64,000 nucleotides of DNA from Muribaculaceae bacterium (lineage in GTDB: Bacteria; Bacillota; Clostridia; Lachnospirales; Lachnospiraceae): contig JAMPCA010000001.1 in NCBI GenBank assembly GCA_023666425.1, positions 889,329 through 953,328 of the forward strand, given 5' to 3'. A program made the translations under genes and the position numbers. Under the pieces are notes generated by a model. It worked only from the letters and a program-made list of their open reading frames with translations. It was not told where the DNA came from and ran no database searches. Below, piece after piece: positions 8,126 to 16,779 of the stretch. How positions within the stretch are numbered: the stretch's first letter is position 1; every line of letters starts with the position of its first letter.

Positions 8126-10825
8126 TTATTTGCTTTTTGCCCCAAGCAGCACATGAATCCGGTGCATTCTGCGTGCGTCTAAGGCCGTAACCGTATTCTT
8201 GTCAAAGGTTTTGGAAGAAGCGTGTACCTCCTCCGTCTTCTCGTCCAGGCGGATCTCCTGAATCTCATAGCTGCCGGTCTCCAGACGCTGTGGGTTCTCA
8301 ATGGTCAGCTTCCATGTGATTCCCAAAAGCTTTAAGTCCAGCCCCGCGAGATTCTGCTCGTCAAACTGCTCTGCGAGGAGGGCAGGCTGTACGATCAGTC
8401 CTCCGCCGCTTCCCCTTATGCCGAACATCTGCGTGATCACGGTCAGCATGTACCAGCTCGCCGCGCCGGTCAGGTAGTGGTAAAGCCCCCTGCCGTTCCG
8501 GCCGAAGTACTCCGGTATGCCCGGATAGATACGGCTCTTCTCGAAGTCCATGGACTGTCTGTAGAGCGCATTTAACGCCTTGTAGCCCTCCTTCGCAAAG
8601 CCCCGGCTGTAAAGAGCATTGGCGTACATCACGGCCATGTGGGAGAACACTGCGCCGTTCTCCTTCTCCCCGAAGGCGAAGCCGAACATGCGCCCCATAT
8701 CGGTCTTTAACTCCTTAAAATCTGTGTTCAGGCGGTAACCGCCGCAGCCCTCGTCGTACAGATACGCGTCCGCCGCGCGCACGATCTGGGGAATCTGCTC
8801 CTCTGTGGCCGTCCCCGCCATGATGGAAAATACCTGGCCGGTCAGCATCATGCGCACATTTCCTGCCTCGTCGATGCCCTCCACGCGCCTGCCGTGATCA
8901 TCGTAGTAGCTGTTGTACCAGCCGCCCTGTGAATCCTCGATCCACTCGCGCTCTCTGATGTGCTCCATCAGCCATTTTGCCTTGCCCTCCAGATTCTCTG
9001 CGACCTGCAGCGTATCCAGCCTTGCGCTGTTGCCGCTTATGCTGTGCCTGCACTGCTCCATATAGGTATGTAATACTGCGCTCTTGCCCTGCACGCTGTC
9101 GTAGCCGTCCCCTCTGTCTGTGACCAGCGGTACAAGCTCCTCAAAAATCTCCAGCCCGGAAACGCCGTTTTCCGCCTCGCTCCGAAGGACAGCCGCCAGA
9201 TTTTTCATGTTCATGGCATAGGCGTTGGTAAATGCCACGCTCTCGCCCCGTCTCCCCGCCATATCCAGCGCGTCGTTCCAGTCCGCGTCACGGAGCCGCA
9301 TGTGGTTGTGCTCGCCCACCTCGTAAAAAGCCGTGAGCATCTGCACCAGCAGGTGCTCCAGCACTGTGCCCTCGTAACAGTGCCCCCTTGCATCCTCCTG
9401 CCACTGGCCGCCGTTCCACGCCTCGTCCACCGCGGTGCCGCGCATGACCTGTCTGTCCTTAAAGTATTTTGCCTTCTGGTACAGAATCCCGTAGTCTCCC
9501 GTCTGGTCGAGATACAGCATCGTCGTCACGCAGGGCCATACGCCGTGATCCATCCACACTCTGGTGATGGAATTGCGGTCAGCCTTAAACTCGCCGAGAC
9601 AGTCCCCGATGATCGTCGCGTTGCTCCCGTCCACCCGGACGCCGCCGAAATTGCCGATCAGCATCTGCCTCACCGTCGCCGGATTCATAAGTAAAAGCGC
9701 CAGACAGTCCTGCCAGAGATCGCGCCAGCCTCTTCCTCCCCTGCCGTAGTCGTGATGGGGAAGGAAGGAACAGCCGAAGATCCGGCGCAGCTCCGGCTGG
9801 AAGCTCACCCAGTTCATAAACTGGTCAAAGTTCTCATCCGCGGTGTGATAGTGCACATTCGCCTTGCCGATCCAGTACTGTCTGGTCAGCTCCAGCTCTT
9901 CCTTTACTTTATTTTTTCCCATGTAGGTCAAAATCTCTTCGCCGCCGGCTTCCTTCCAGCTTGCCCCGAGTATGACCGTGTAGGATGCGCTCTCCTGCGG
10001 GCGCAGCTCTCTCTCTGCAAAACGCAGGCCTCCCAGCGCCTCCTGCCCGTTTAACTCCGTGCCCGCAGGTACGCCGGGTCTGTCGCAGCAGACTGCTTCC
10101 GGGCGGGTCGGCGTCCCGCCTGCGCCCCAGAAATCGTCCTGGCAGGGATAAAAGCTCTGCGGCTTTTCATTCTCCCCCGCAAAGCCCTCCACGAAATAGG
10201 TCATGTCGTTCAGCCCGTGTCCCCGCTCATCAAAGGAGAGTGTCGGACATACGCGCACGCCGTACCCGGTGGTCACGATCCGGTGCAGCAGGGAGGTCAC
10301 ATGTCTGTGGTCGCGCAGGTTGTCCGCGCTCCTTGCATAGATGGGAATCGCCGCCACCGCTGTGAGCACAGCCGGCTCTTCACCGGTATTCGTGATCTCC
10401 ACATGCATCACCTCGACATTGTGGCGGATCGACACAAAAGAGGTCACTTTCGCCGAAAGGCCGAGCTCTGCGGACTCCCGCTCCGTCTCGTGCCACATCA
10501 GCCCCGCCCGCACCTTCGACGGCTCCTGCCGTCCGGTAAAGCGGTCGGCCTCCTGCCGCGCCGAGGCGCCCACGGCTGACCACGGCTCCTTTCCCTTTAC
10601 CATGCACCAAAAATTCCTCCCGGCGCGGTTGTTGGTCAAATTTTCTATACTCATGGGCTCCAGCAAAAAGTGATTCTGATCCAGCTTGCTGTCGCCGCTC
10701 AAATTGGGGGAGACGGCGCTCTTTAATCCATCCTCCCCGGCCAGTGGAAAGTAGAGTCCCAGATCGTTCTCCGCCCCCTCCAGCTCAAAGCTCCCGTGTT
10801 CATCAATAAACCGATATCCCATCAT
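8126..10825 (-). CDS. GH94 phosphorylase, laminaribiose/cellobiose type
   Basis: 900 residues, no signal peptide. N-terminal GYRFIDEHGSF and the RNFWCM segment belong to the GH94 beta-sandwich; the catalytic acid lies in RDADWNDALD (D515), and GRGGRGWRDLWQD is the conserved barrel entrance. It should convert a beta-glucosyl disaccharide and phosphate to glucose and glucose 1-phosphate. The N-terminus resembles laminaribiose phosphorylase-like members more than cellobiose phosphorylase, and the neighbour is a beta-1,3-type phosphorylase, so laminaribiose is the favoured substrate. I placed the start at the ATG at 10825 after AAGGGG; an upstream TTG at 10843 lacks a ribosome-binding site. Confidence 0.85.
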   Translation of the reverse strand: MMGYRFIDEHGSFELEGAENDLGLYFPLAGEDGLKSAVSPNLSGDSKLDQNHFLLEPMSIENLTNNRAGRNFWCMVKGKEPWSAVGASARQEADRFTGRQEPSKVRAGLMWHETERESAELGLSAKVTSFVSIRHNVEVMHVEITNTGEEPAVLTAVAAIPIYARSADNLRDHRHVTSLLHRIVTTGYGVRVCPTLSFDERGHGLNDMTYFVEGFAGENEKPQSFYPCQDDFWGAGGTPTRPEAVCCDRPGVPAGTELNGQEALGGLRFAERELRPQESASYTVILGASWKEAGGEEILTYMGKNKVKEELELTRQYWIGKANVHYHTADENFDQFMNWVSFQPELRRIFGCSFLPHHDYGRGGRGWRDLWQDCLALLLMNPATVRQMLIGNFGGVRVDGSNATIIGDCLGEFKADRNSITRVWMDHGVWPCVTTMLYLDQTGDYGILYQKAKYFKDRQVMRGTAVDEAWNGGQWQEDARGHCYEGTVLEHLLVQMLTAFYEVGEHNHMRLRDADWNDALDMAGRRGESVAFTNAYAMNMKNLAAVLRSEAENGVSGLEIFEELVPLVTDRGDGYDSVQGKSAVLHTYMEQCRHSISGNSARLDTLQVAENLEGKAKWLMEHIREREWIEDSQGGWYNSYYDDHGRRVEGIDEAGNVRMMLTGQVFSIMAGTATEEQIPQIVRAADAYLYDEGCGGYRLNTDFKELKTDMGRMFGFAFGEKENGAVFSHMAVMYANALYSRGFAKEGYKALNALYRQSMDFEKSRIYPGIPEYFGRNGRGLYHYLTGAASWYMLTVITQMFGIRGSGGGLIVQPALLAEQFDEQNLAGLDLKLLGITWKLTIENPQRLETGSYEIQEIRLDEKTEEVHASSKTFDKNTVTALDARRMHRIHVLLGAKSK

Positions 10826-10865
10826 AACCCACGCCCCTTCCAATTTCTTAGTGCTTCTATTATAT

Positions 10866-10898
10866 AAAAAAATGGAACCCTAAAATAAGGTTCCATTT
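10866..10898 (-). terminator. Terminator between beta-helix gene and GH94 gene
   Basis: On the minus strand a stem AAATGGAACC/GGTTCCATTT with an A/T-rich 9-base loop is followed by seven T residues. It lies 20 bases beyond the beta-helix protein stop and before GH94. It may fully end the upstream transcript or attenuate it. Confidence 0.7.
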
Positions 10899-10918
10899 AT
10901 CAGTTAGGTATCTTTTTT

Positions 10919-12757
10919 TTACCGCGCCGCGCCATTCTCATATTCCAGCAGAATCTGGCGCTCTCCCGTCCTTATGACGGCTCCGCCGCTGTCGTTTATG
11001 ATATGCTCCATGCCCGGATAGCCGTTCAGCATGACAGTACAGATGTGCTCCACCCGCACCCCCGGCGCGTCCGGGCATTCCATCGCACTGTGCAGGCGCA
11101 CCGGAATATCCCGGTTGTACAGATAGATGCCAAGCCCCGTCGCGTAAAAGTCCGTCACGGAATCCGCCACATGGAAGGAGGAATAGCCATCCACAGTCCC
11201 GTCATGGCTCAGCCACGCGCTCTGGCTGGGAACGTCGTAGGGAATCTCGCTCTGGTACATGTACACCCTGCCCCCGTTTCCGTTCCACACCGTCTGCCAT
11301 TCATTGAAATGCTCGACCATAAGCGCATAGATCTGCACGTCGTCCCCGTTGACGATGAGACCGTTTTTCGCCGTGTTTTTATCCCACGCCACCTGGTCTC
11401 CGTGATCCGCACGCCATACCCAGAAGTTGTCTCCCACCACGTCATCGCTATGTATCGTGATGCACGCCTCCACCGTTGCCGGAGCACTGGTGGGTGCGCC
11501 TCCGACCCTGAAATAGAGGTCTGAGAGCACGATGGGGAGTTCCTTCTCCCCTGCTTTTTCTCCGGTTCCGACGACCATCAGGTTGTCCGCCTTTATGCTT
11601 CCCGCGTCGAACAGGAGACCCGCAACCATGATCCCGCTCTCGTCCGCCACCTGCAGGCAGACATTTCCGTCTGTGGATTCCAGTGTGGCCAGACCCATCC
11701 CCAGCACAACCGTGTCGGCCTGCTCCACACAGAGCGGAGCGTCGAGACGGTAGACGCCGGGCGTCAGCAGAAGATTTTTCCCACCGGCCAGCGCGGCATT
11801 GATCGTCTCCGCCGTGTCCGTCTCCGCCTTTGCCACATAGAAATCCCCTATGCCGACAATAACGTCCGTCTCCGCTCCCATGCGCTTTCTCTCACGGTCG
11901 CTGACCCAGCGCACCTCACTGTCTTCTGACCAGCTTACGCCTGTACTGTTTTGCCTAAGCCCCGGGATACAGACGCCAAAGCCCTCCTTTTCGTCCCATA
12001 CGAGGAAGGGCTTCTCCCGCATGAGCCCGGTATTCTCCACCTCGGTGTATGCCCTGACGGGCCACGTCCCCCCGGGCGCACAGCCCTCCGCCTCGCCGAC
12101 AAAGACCATGTTCCAGTTCTCGCCCATCCATGCCGCCCACTCGCTGTTGCGCGCAAGCCACTGCTGCTGGGAGCCGGAATCCACCAGCCTCGTAATCTTA
12201 GAATCTGCCAGAAAGCCGCCGCTGCACCAGCCGTACTCGTCATGGAGATAGAGCGCGCCCCCGACCTGTATGCGGCGCACATCTGTGGCCTGCGACACCG
12301 CCCAGACGGTGTTGCTGCCGATGGCTATATTCTCGAGGCTTCTCCAGAAATTACAGCAGGCGTTGTGGTTGTTCTCGTCCTCCCCCAGCCAGCGGGCGAG
12401 GCAGGAGAGTCCCGCCAGCCTCGTGTCGCCCGGATATGTCCCAAGCCCCGCGACCTGCGTGTAAAAGCCCACCTCCGGCTGAATGCTTTCATCGTACTCT
12501 CCCGGCAGAAAGTAAAACGCATAGCGTTCCCCGCCGAACTGGTTCGTCTCCTGCACGTCGTAGACGTCCGCGAGAAGCTGCGCCACCACGGCCGGGTCGT
12601 CCTCCGGTGAAAAGATATAGACGTTTTCCCCGAAAAGTTCGCTGTGATAATCCGTAATTTTCATGCCATCGTCCTTTCCCGCAGCCCCGCCTGCCGCCAG
12701 ACACAAAAGCGCCGCCATGACCGCCACAAGAGCCGCCGAAAGCATCCTCTTTCCCAT
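10919..12757 (-). CDS. Secreted right-handed beta-helix protein
   Basis: 612 residues. A signal peptide (hydrophobic core LSAALVAVMAALLCLAAGG) is followed by a pectate-lyase-like beta-helix. I recognise it as a relative of secreted actinobacterial proteins often mislabelled 'adenylyl cyclase': shared blocks include NQFGGERYAF, GFYTQVAGLG, NFWRSLEN, SGSQQQWLARNS, NGDDVQIYAL and VEHFNEWQTVWNG. GH55 beta-1,3-glucanases also have a beta-helix, and the neighbours process beta-1,3-type oligosaccharides, so an extracellular glucanase is a reasonable idea, not shown. The start at 12757 is preferred over the ATG at 12781 because AGAAAGAGG lies 9 bases upstream. It is separated from the GH94 gene by a terminator. 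Confidence 0.7.
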   Translation of the reverse strand: MGKRMLSAALVAVMAALLCLAAGGAAGKDDGMKITDYHSELFGENVYIFSPEDDPAVVAQLLADVYDVQETNQFGGERYAFYFLPGEYDESIQPEVGFYTQVAGLGTYPGDTRLAGLSCLARWLGEDENNHNACCNFWRSLENIAIGSNTVWAVSQATDVRRIQVGGALYLHDEYGWCSGGFLADSKITRLVDSGSQQQWLARNSEWAAWMGENWNMVFVGEAEGCAPGGTWPVRAYTEVENTGLMREKPFLVWDEKEGFGVCIPGLRQNSTGVSWSEDSEVRWVSDRERKRMGAETDVIVGIGDFYVAKAETDTAETINAALAGGKNLLLTPGVYRLDAPLCVEQADTVVLGMGLATLESTDGNVCLQVADESGIMVAGLLFDAGSIKADNLMVVGTGEKAGEKELPIVLSDLYFRVGGAPTSAPATVEACITIHSDDVVGDNFWVWRADHGDQVAWDKNTAKNGLIVNGDDVQIYALMVEHFNEWQTVWNGNGGRVYMYQSEIPYDVPSQSAWLSHDGTVDGYSSFHVADSVTDFYATGLGIYLYNRDIPVRLHSAMECPDAPGVRVEHICTVMLNGYPGMEHIINDSGGAVIRTGERQILLEYENGAAR

Positions 12758-12800
12758 CACGCCATCCCTCTTTCTTCCCATTTTCTTTATAAAAAATTTT

Positions 12801-13463
12801 CTAAAGCATATTGTTGGCCGCTAAAATGTTACTATACTGGAACATGATGTGGTTTTGCGTAATCAGGCTGGCTCCTGCATTGTTCGTAGGCCAGTCCAGC
12901 TGTGTCCCGCGCGCATCCCCCCGGTGATAGGGCGAGTAGAAAAGATTTCTCGGGTCATTGGCAATATTGGCAATCGCATCATCGAATTCCTGGGTCATTA
13001 TATTCAGGTCTTTAGAAAATCGAATAAACGGAATGGCGGCATACCCTGCCCCCACACCATTTAACAGTGCAATCACACCATTGATGCCATTGATTGCATT
13101 TCCAACAGTCTGGTTTATCAGCCAGTTATTCACAATCGCCGCCGCTATGCGGGCATATGGCGCATGATGGTTACAATTCCCCACTCTCCCATTAAACACA
13201 AAAGCATTCTGCCTCTCCCCGTCCCTGAGGGCGACCCGCTGATAATGATTGACCGCTAATATAATAGAATTTATCTGCAGGTCAAAATTGAATAAATTTC
13301 CATACTGGATCGTTGTGGCGCACTGTATGACATCCTCCGGCGAATCGTAGTAATGCTCTCCATTAAGAAACAGATAGCCCGGCTTTTGTGATTTTACTTT
13401 GGAGATACTCTCCATAACTGCTGCGCTTCTTTTTTCTTCCGGCTTCTCCAAATAGCTGTACAT
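12801..13463 (-). CDS. Unknown 220-residue protein in the nadBC operon
   Basis: I do not recognise this protein. It begins MYSYLEKPEEKRSAAVM, has no signal peptide, one helix-prone Gly/Ala/Ile-rich central stretch (about residues 115-148, GNAINGINGVIALLNGVGAG) that might be membrane-active or simply hydrophobic, and a His pair in GNCNHHAPYARI. GGGGAG precedes the ATG by a few bases, and the nadC stop is only 13 bases upstream, so it is translated from the same message as nadB-nadC. The base composition is visibly more AT-rich than its neighbours, a sign of acquisition. No role in NAD synthesis can be supported. Confidence 0.75.
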   Translation of the reverse strand: MYSYLEKPEEKRSAAVMESISKVKSQKPGYLFLNGEHYYDSPEDVIQCATTIQYGNLFNFDLQINSIILAVNHYQRVALRDGERQNAFVFNGRVGNCNHHAPYARIAAAIVNNWLINQTVGNAINGINGVIALLNGVGAGYAAIPFIRFSKDLNIMTQEFDDAIANIANDPRNLFYSPYHRGDARGTQLDWPTNNAGASLITQNHIMFQYSNILAANNML

Positions 13464-13476
13464 GCTTCTCCCCTGC

Positions 13477-14337
13477 TTATGCCTCCGACGGTCTTAAGTT
13501 CTTGAGCGAGATATCCAGAATCGGCGCGGAGTGTGTCAGCGCACCGCTGGATATGTAGTCCACGCCCAGCCCCGCCAGCCTTTTGATATTCTCCCGCGTC
13601 ACATTCCCGGACACTTCAATCTCTGCCCGCCCGTCAATGTATGCGACTGCTTCCTTAAGCTGCTCTGTGTCCATATTGTCCAGCATGATGATATCCGCTC
13701 CGGCCTCCAGAGCCTCCTTCACCATCGCAAGCGTCTCTACCTCCACCTCGATCCTGCGCACAAAGGGAGCGTAGGCCTTCGCCGCCGCTACCGCCTCCTT
13801 TACGCCGCCTGCTGCCCCGATGTGGTTATCCTTTAAAAGCACACCGTCCGAGAGATTGTAACGGTGGTTATTTCCGGAGCCGGTGCGCACTGCGTACTTC
13901 TCGAAAATGCGGTTGTTCGGCGTAGTCTTTCTCGTATCCAGAAGCTTTATGCCGGTTCCCTCCAGGAGCGCCGCCACACTGCGGGTATAGCTCGCAATCC
14001 CGCTCATCCGCTGGAGATAATTTAAGGCCGTGCGCTCCCCGCTCAAAAGGACGCGGATATCTCCATATACCTTCGCCATGAGCTGCCCGCTCTTCACCTC
14101 ATCGCCGTCCGTCACAAAAAAATCTACCCGCGTTTTCTCATCGAGCAGGGTAAACACCCTCTCAAAGATCTGCAGGCCGCAGATGATTCCATCCTCCTTG
14201 CAGATTAAGTCCACCTCTCCCGCCTTAGGCTCCGGCATCACGCTGTTTGTGGACACATCCTCGCTGGTGATATCCTCCCGGAGCGCACCGAGAATCAGCG
14301 GATCTGCATTCAGCCTCAAAGTCGCCTGGTCGTACAT
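13477..14337 (-). CDS. nadC: Nicotinate-nucleotide pyrophosphorylase (carboxylating)
   Basis: 286 residues, the normal size for quinolinate phosphoribosyltransferase, which converts quinolinate and PRPP to nicotinate mononucleotide, CO2 and diphosphate in de novo NAD synthesis. Typical blocks: LSGERTALNYLQRMSGIAS, DTRKTTPNNRIFEKYAVRTGSGNNHR (with the substrate-binding Arg/Lys residues), LLKDNHI, EVEVETL and ADIIMLDNM. AAGGAGG sits 4 bases before the ATG at 14337; a more upstream ATG at 14355 has no such site. It begins 10 bases after nadB. Confidence 0.95.
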   Translation of the reverse strand: MYDQATLRLNADPLILGALREDITSEDVSTNSVMPEPKAGEVDLICKEDGIICGLQIFERVFTLLDEKTRVDFFVTDGDEVKSGQLMAKVYGDIRVLLSGERTALNYLQRMSGIASYTRSVAALLEGTGIKLLDTRKTTPNNRIFEKYAVRTGSGNNHRYNLSDGVLLKDNHIGAAGGVKEAVAAAKAYAPFVRRIEVEVETLAMVKEALEAGADIIMLDNMDTEQLKEAVAYIDGRAEIEVSGNVTRENIKRLAGLGVDYISSGALTHSAPILDISLKNLRPSEA

Positions 14338-14347
14338 ATTCCCTCCT

Positions 14348-15706
14348 TTACACACTTAAACGCCTGCGCCCCTGCAGGCCGTCAATGGCGCCGGAGAAAC
14401 CTTCCTGCTCCCCGTCCGCCGCAAGCTCTGCCTCTGCGATCGCATCCCGCACGCGGGTATGGTTTTCGCGGCTCAGCGCAAGCTGATCCATATAGCGTTC
14501 CTTGTCCACCGCGGCAAACACAGAAATGTCCGCCTCTGCCTTCTTTGTATGTACCGCGATCTTTTCCGCCGCCCGTCCCGCAAACACCATGCTCTCAAGG
14601 AGCGAGTTGCTGGCGAGACGGTTTTTCCCGTGGACGCCGTTGCAGGCGGTCTCTCCCACCGCATACAGATGCTCCATGGAGGTCTGACTGTCATGGTCTA
14701 CCCACACGCCCCCCATGAAGTAGTGCTGTGCCGGAACCACAGGAATGCACTGCTTCGTCACATCATAGCCCTTTTTCCCACAGTACTCCACAATATTGGG
14801 AAAATGTAGCAGCAGCTCCTCCTCCGGGATGGCGCGCAGATCCTCCCACACAAACTCCGTGCCGTCCTTCTCCATCTGCGCAAGGATCGCCGCCGTCACC
14901 ACATCTCTGGGGGCAAGCTCATCGACGAAACGCTCCATGTTTTTGCCGTAGAGCTTCGCTCCCTCCCCCCGGACGGACTCGGAGATTAAAAAGCTCCGCT
15001 CCTCCGCTTTTTCCAGGTAAAAGGTCGTGGGATGCACCTGCACATAATTGATATCCCGCAGCCGGACTTTGTGCTGCAGGGCAAGAGCCAGCGCATCCCC
15101 GGTCAGATGGCGGAAATTTGTGGAATGGCGGTACAGACCGCCGATCCCCCCGCAGGCCCAGACGGTATCCGCCGCCTCCACCGTCTCAATGCAGCCGTCC
15201 GGCATCCGGAGCACCGCACCATAGCAGCAATTGTCCGCGCAGACAATGTCCACCATCATCGTATACTCTAAGACAGTCACATGGGGAAGCCCCTGAACCG
15301 CCGCCAAAAGCTTCCCCGTGATCTCCGCCCCGGTGATATCCTTATGGAAGAGTATTCTCTTGGCCGAGTGGGCTCCCTCTCTCGTAAACAAAAGCTCCCC
15401 GTCCTCATCTCTGGCAAACTCCACGCCGTAACCGGTCAGCTTTTCAATGACATTCTGTGAGGAGCGGATCATAATGTCCACGGCCTCCCGGTCGTTCTCG
15501 TAGTGCCCCGCCCGCAGGGTATCCTCAAAATAGCTGTCGTAGTCCGACTCATCCTTTAGCATACAGATTCCCCCCTGCGCCAGAAAGGAATCGCTGCTCT
15601 TTACATCACGCTTGGTAATGATGGTGATTCTTTTATCGGCCGGAAGCTGCAGGGCGCAATACAGCCCGGAACATCCGCTGCCCACAATCAGGACGTCTGT
15701 TTTCAT
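14348..15706 (-). CDS. nadB: L-aspartate oxidase
   Basis: 452 residues. FAD-dependent oxidation of L-aspartate to iminoaspartate, first step of de novo NAD synthesis. The N-terminus has the FAD dinucleotide motif GSGCSGLYCAL, then SFLAQGGI, and later HPTTFYL and the substrate/active-site segment SVRGEGAKLYG with R-containing PAQHYFMGGVWVD. The C-terminal helical domain is short (family 430-540). GCGGGG precedes the ATG. In many bacteria nadA, nadB and nadC are together; nadA is absent here, so quinolinate synthase must be encoded elsewhere or be missing. Confidence 0.94.
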   Translation of the reverse strand: MKTDVLIVGSGCSGLYCALQLPADKRITIITKRDVKSSDSFLAQGGICMLKDESDYDSYFEDTLRAGHYENDREAVDIMIRSSQNVIEKLTGYGVEFARDEDGELLFTREGAHSAKRILFHKDITGAEITGKLLAAVQGLPHVTVLEYTMMVDIVCADNCCYGAVLRMPDGCIETVEAADTVWACGGIGGLYRHSTNFRHLTGDALALALQHKVRLRDINYVQVHPTTFYLEKAEERSFLISESVRGEGAKLYGKNMERFVDELAPRDVVTAAILAQMEKDGTEFVWEDLRAIPEEELLLHFPNIVEYCGKKGYDVTKQCIPVVPAQHYFMGGVWVDHDSQTSMEHLYAVGETACNGVHGKNRLASNSLLESMVFAGRAAEKIAVHTKKAEADISVFAAVDKERYMDQLALSRENHTRVRDAIAEAELAADGEQEGFSGAIDGLQGRRRLSV

Positions 15707-15729
15707 ATTTCCCCGCTTTCTGTTACTGA

Positions 15730-15769
15730 TTTCTGTGTCTAATAAAAGACGGCCATTTTCTGCGTCTAA
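15730..15769 (-). repeat. Two direct 13-base repeats upstream of nadB
   Basis: On the minus strand TTAGACACAGAAA (15730-15742) and TTAGACGCAGAAA (15757-15769) occur 27 bases apart, immediately before nadB; the second overlaps the GT2 stop codon. The spacing is near two and a half helical turns. This could be an operator, for example for a niacin-responsive repressor, but it could be chance. Confidence 0.4.
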
Positions 15770-16779
15770 TTAAAGCCGACCACCTTCTGGGAAAGCCGGT
15801 AGGCCGCCACGGAAATTTTCCGGCCGCCCTTCCCCGGCAGATTCATGGTCTGTCCCATGATGCCCCGGCGCAGCTTGTGAAAGAGCTTGATGTCCTTCTC
15901 CTTAATGTAACGCCACAGCTGCCGCTTTTTCTCAAGATTCTCCTCCGTCCCGGAGCGAATCAGCATAATCGTGGAAATCACTGTGATGATCTCCAGGTAA
16001 TTGAACATATATTTGCGGCATTTCGGGCTTTGCACCTTCCAGAGGTTCACGTCGTCAATCATAATTTTGTTGACCCGCAGCTGCTGGTCGATGCGGCCGA
16101 TCATCACTTTTTCGTTGACGGACTGATCCTCCCTGCCGATAAAATAGCGGTAAAAATCCACGTCCATATAGTACATGGTGCGCACATGGGGAAGAGGCTT
16201 GTACACATAGATATTGTCCACATAAAAAGTGTGCTTCGGAAGCGAAAGCCCGCACTCTCTCAGCAGCTTTGTGCGGTAGATGACCGAGTGCATAAGAATA
16301 TAGTGCCCCTTGTAAAAATGCCGGACGTCGCTCCATGTAAATACCTGATCCTTCGGAAATCCCGTCTGGCGCATCACCTTTTTGTGCTTTGCGCCCTCCT
16401 TCTCGTACACATAGTTGGCCAGAAGCATGTCTAAGGCCTCCCGGCCTCCGGCAAACTCCCGGAGCGTCGATAAAATTTTCTGATAACTCTCCGCGTCCAC
16501 CCAGTCATCGGAGTCCACGACCTTAAAGTACAGCCCCGTGGCGTTCTTGATGCCTGTATTCACCGCCTCCCCGTGGCCGCCGTTCTCCTGGTGAATGGCG
16601 CGCACGATCCCCGGGTATTTCTTCTCATACGCGTCCGCAATCTCCGCGGTGCGGTCTTTGGAGCCGTCGTCCACGATCAGAATCTCGATATCGTCTCCCC
16701 CCGGCAGAATCGACTCGATACAGTGCTCCATATAATCCTGCGAATTGTAGCAGGGTATTGCAAAGGTCAGCAATTTCAT
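15766..16779 (-). CDS. Family 2 glycosyltransferase
   Basis: 337 residues from the preferred start. GT-A fold: LLTFAIPCYNSQDYM at the N-terminus, the nucleotide-binding EILIVDDGSKDRT, and DSDDW as the metal-binding DxD region. Inverting sugar transfer from a nucleotide sugar is expected. Its ATG overlaps the stop of glf as ATGA, so translation is coupled; together they suggest addition of galactofuranose or another sugar to a cell-surface glycan. The alternative start at 16827 lies inside glf and has no good ribosome-binding site, whereas GGAGAG precedes 16779. The C-terminal part is basic and helical without clear membrane spans. Confidence 0.88.
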   Translation of the reverse strand: MKLLTFAIPCYNSQDYMEHCIESILPGGDDIEILIVDDGSKDRTAEIADAYEKKYPGIVRAIHQENGGHGEAVNTGIKNATGLYFKVVDSDDWVDAESYQKILSTLREFAGGREALDMLLANYVYEKEGAKHKKVMRQTGFPKDQVFTWSDVRHFYKGHYILMHSVIYRTKLLRECGLSLPKHTFYVDNIYVYKPLPHVRTMYYMDVDFYRYFIGREDQSVNEKVMIGRIDQQLRVNKIMIDDVNLWKVQSPKCRKYMFNYLEIITVISTIMLIRSGTEENLEKKRQLWRYIKEKDIKLFHKLRRGIMGQTMNLPGKGGRKISVAAYRLSQKVVGFN

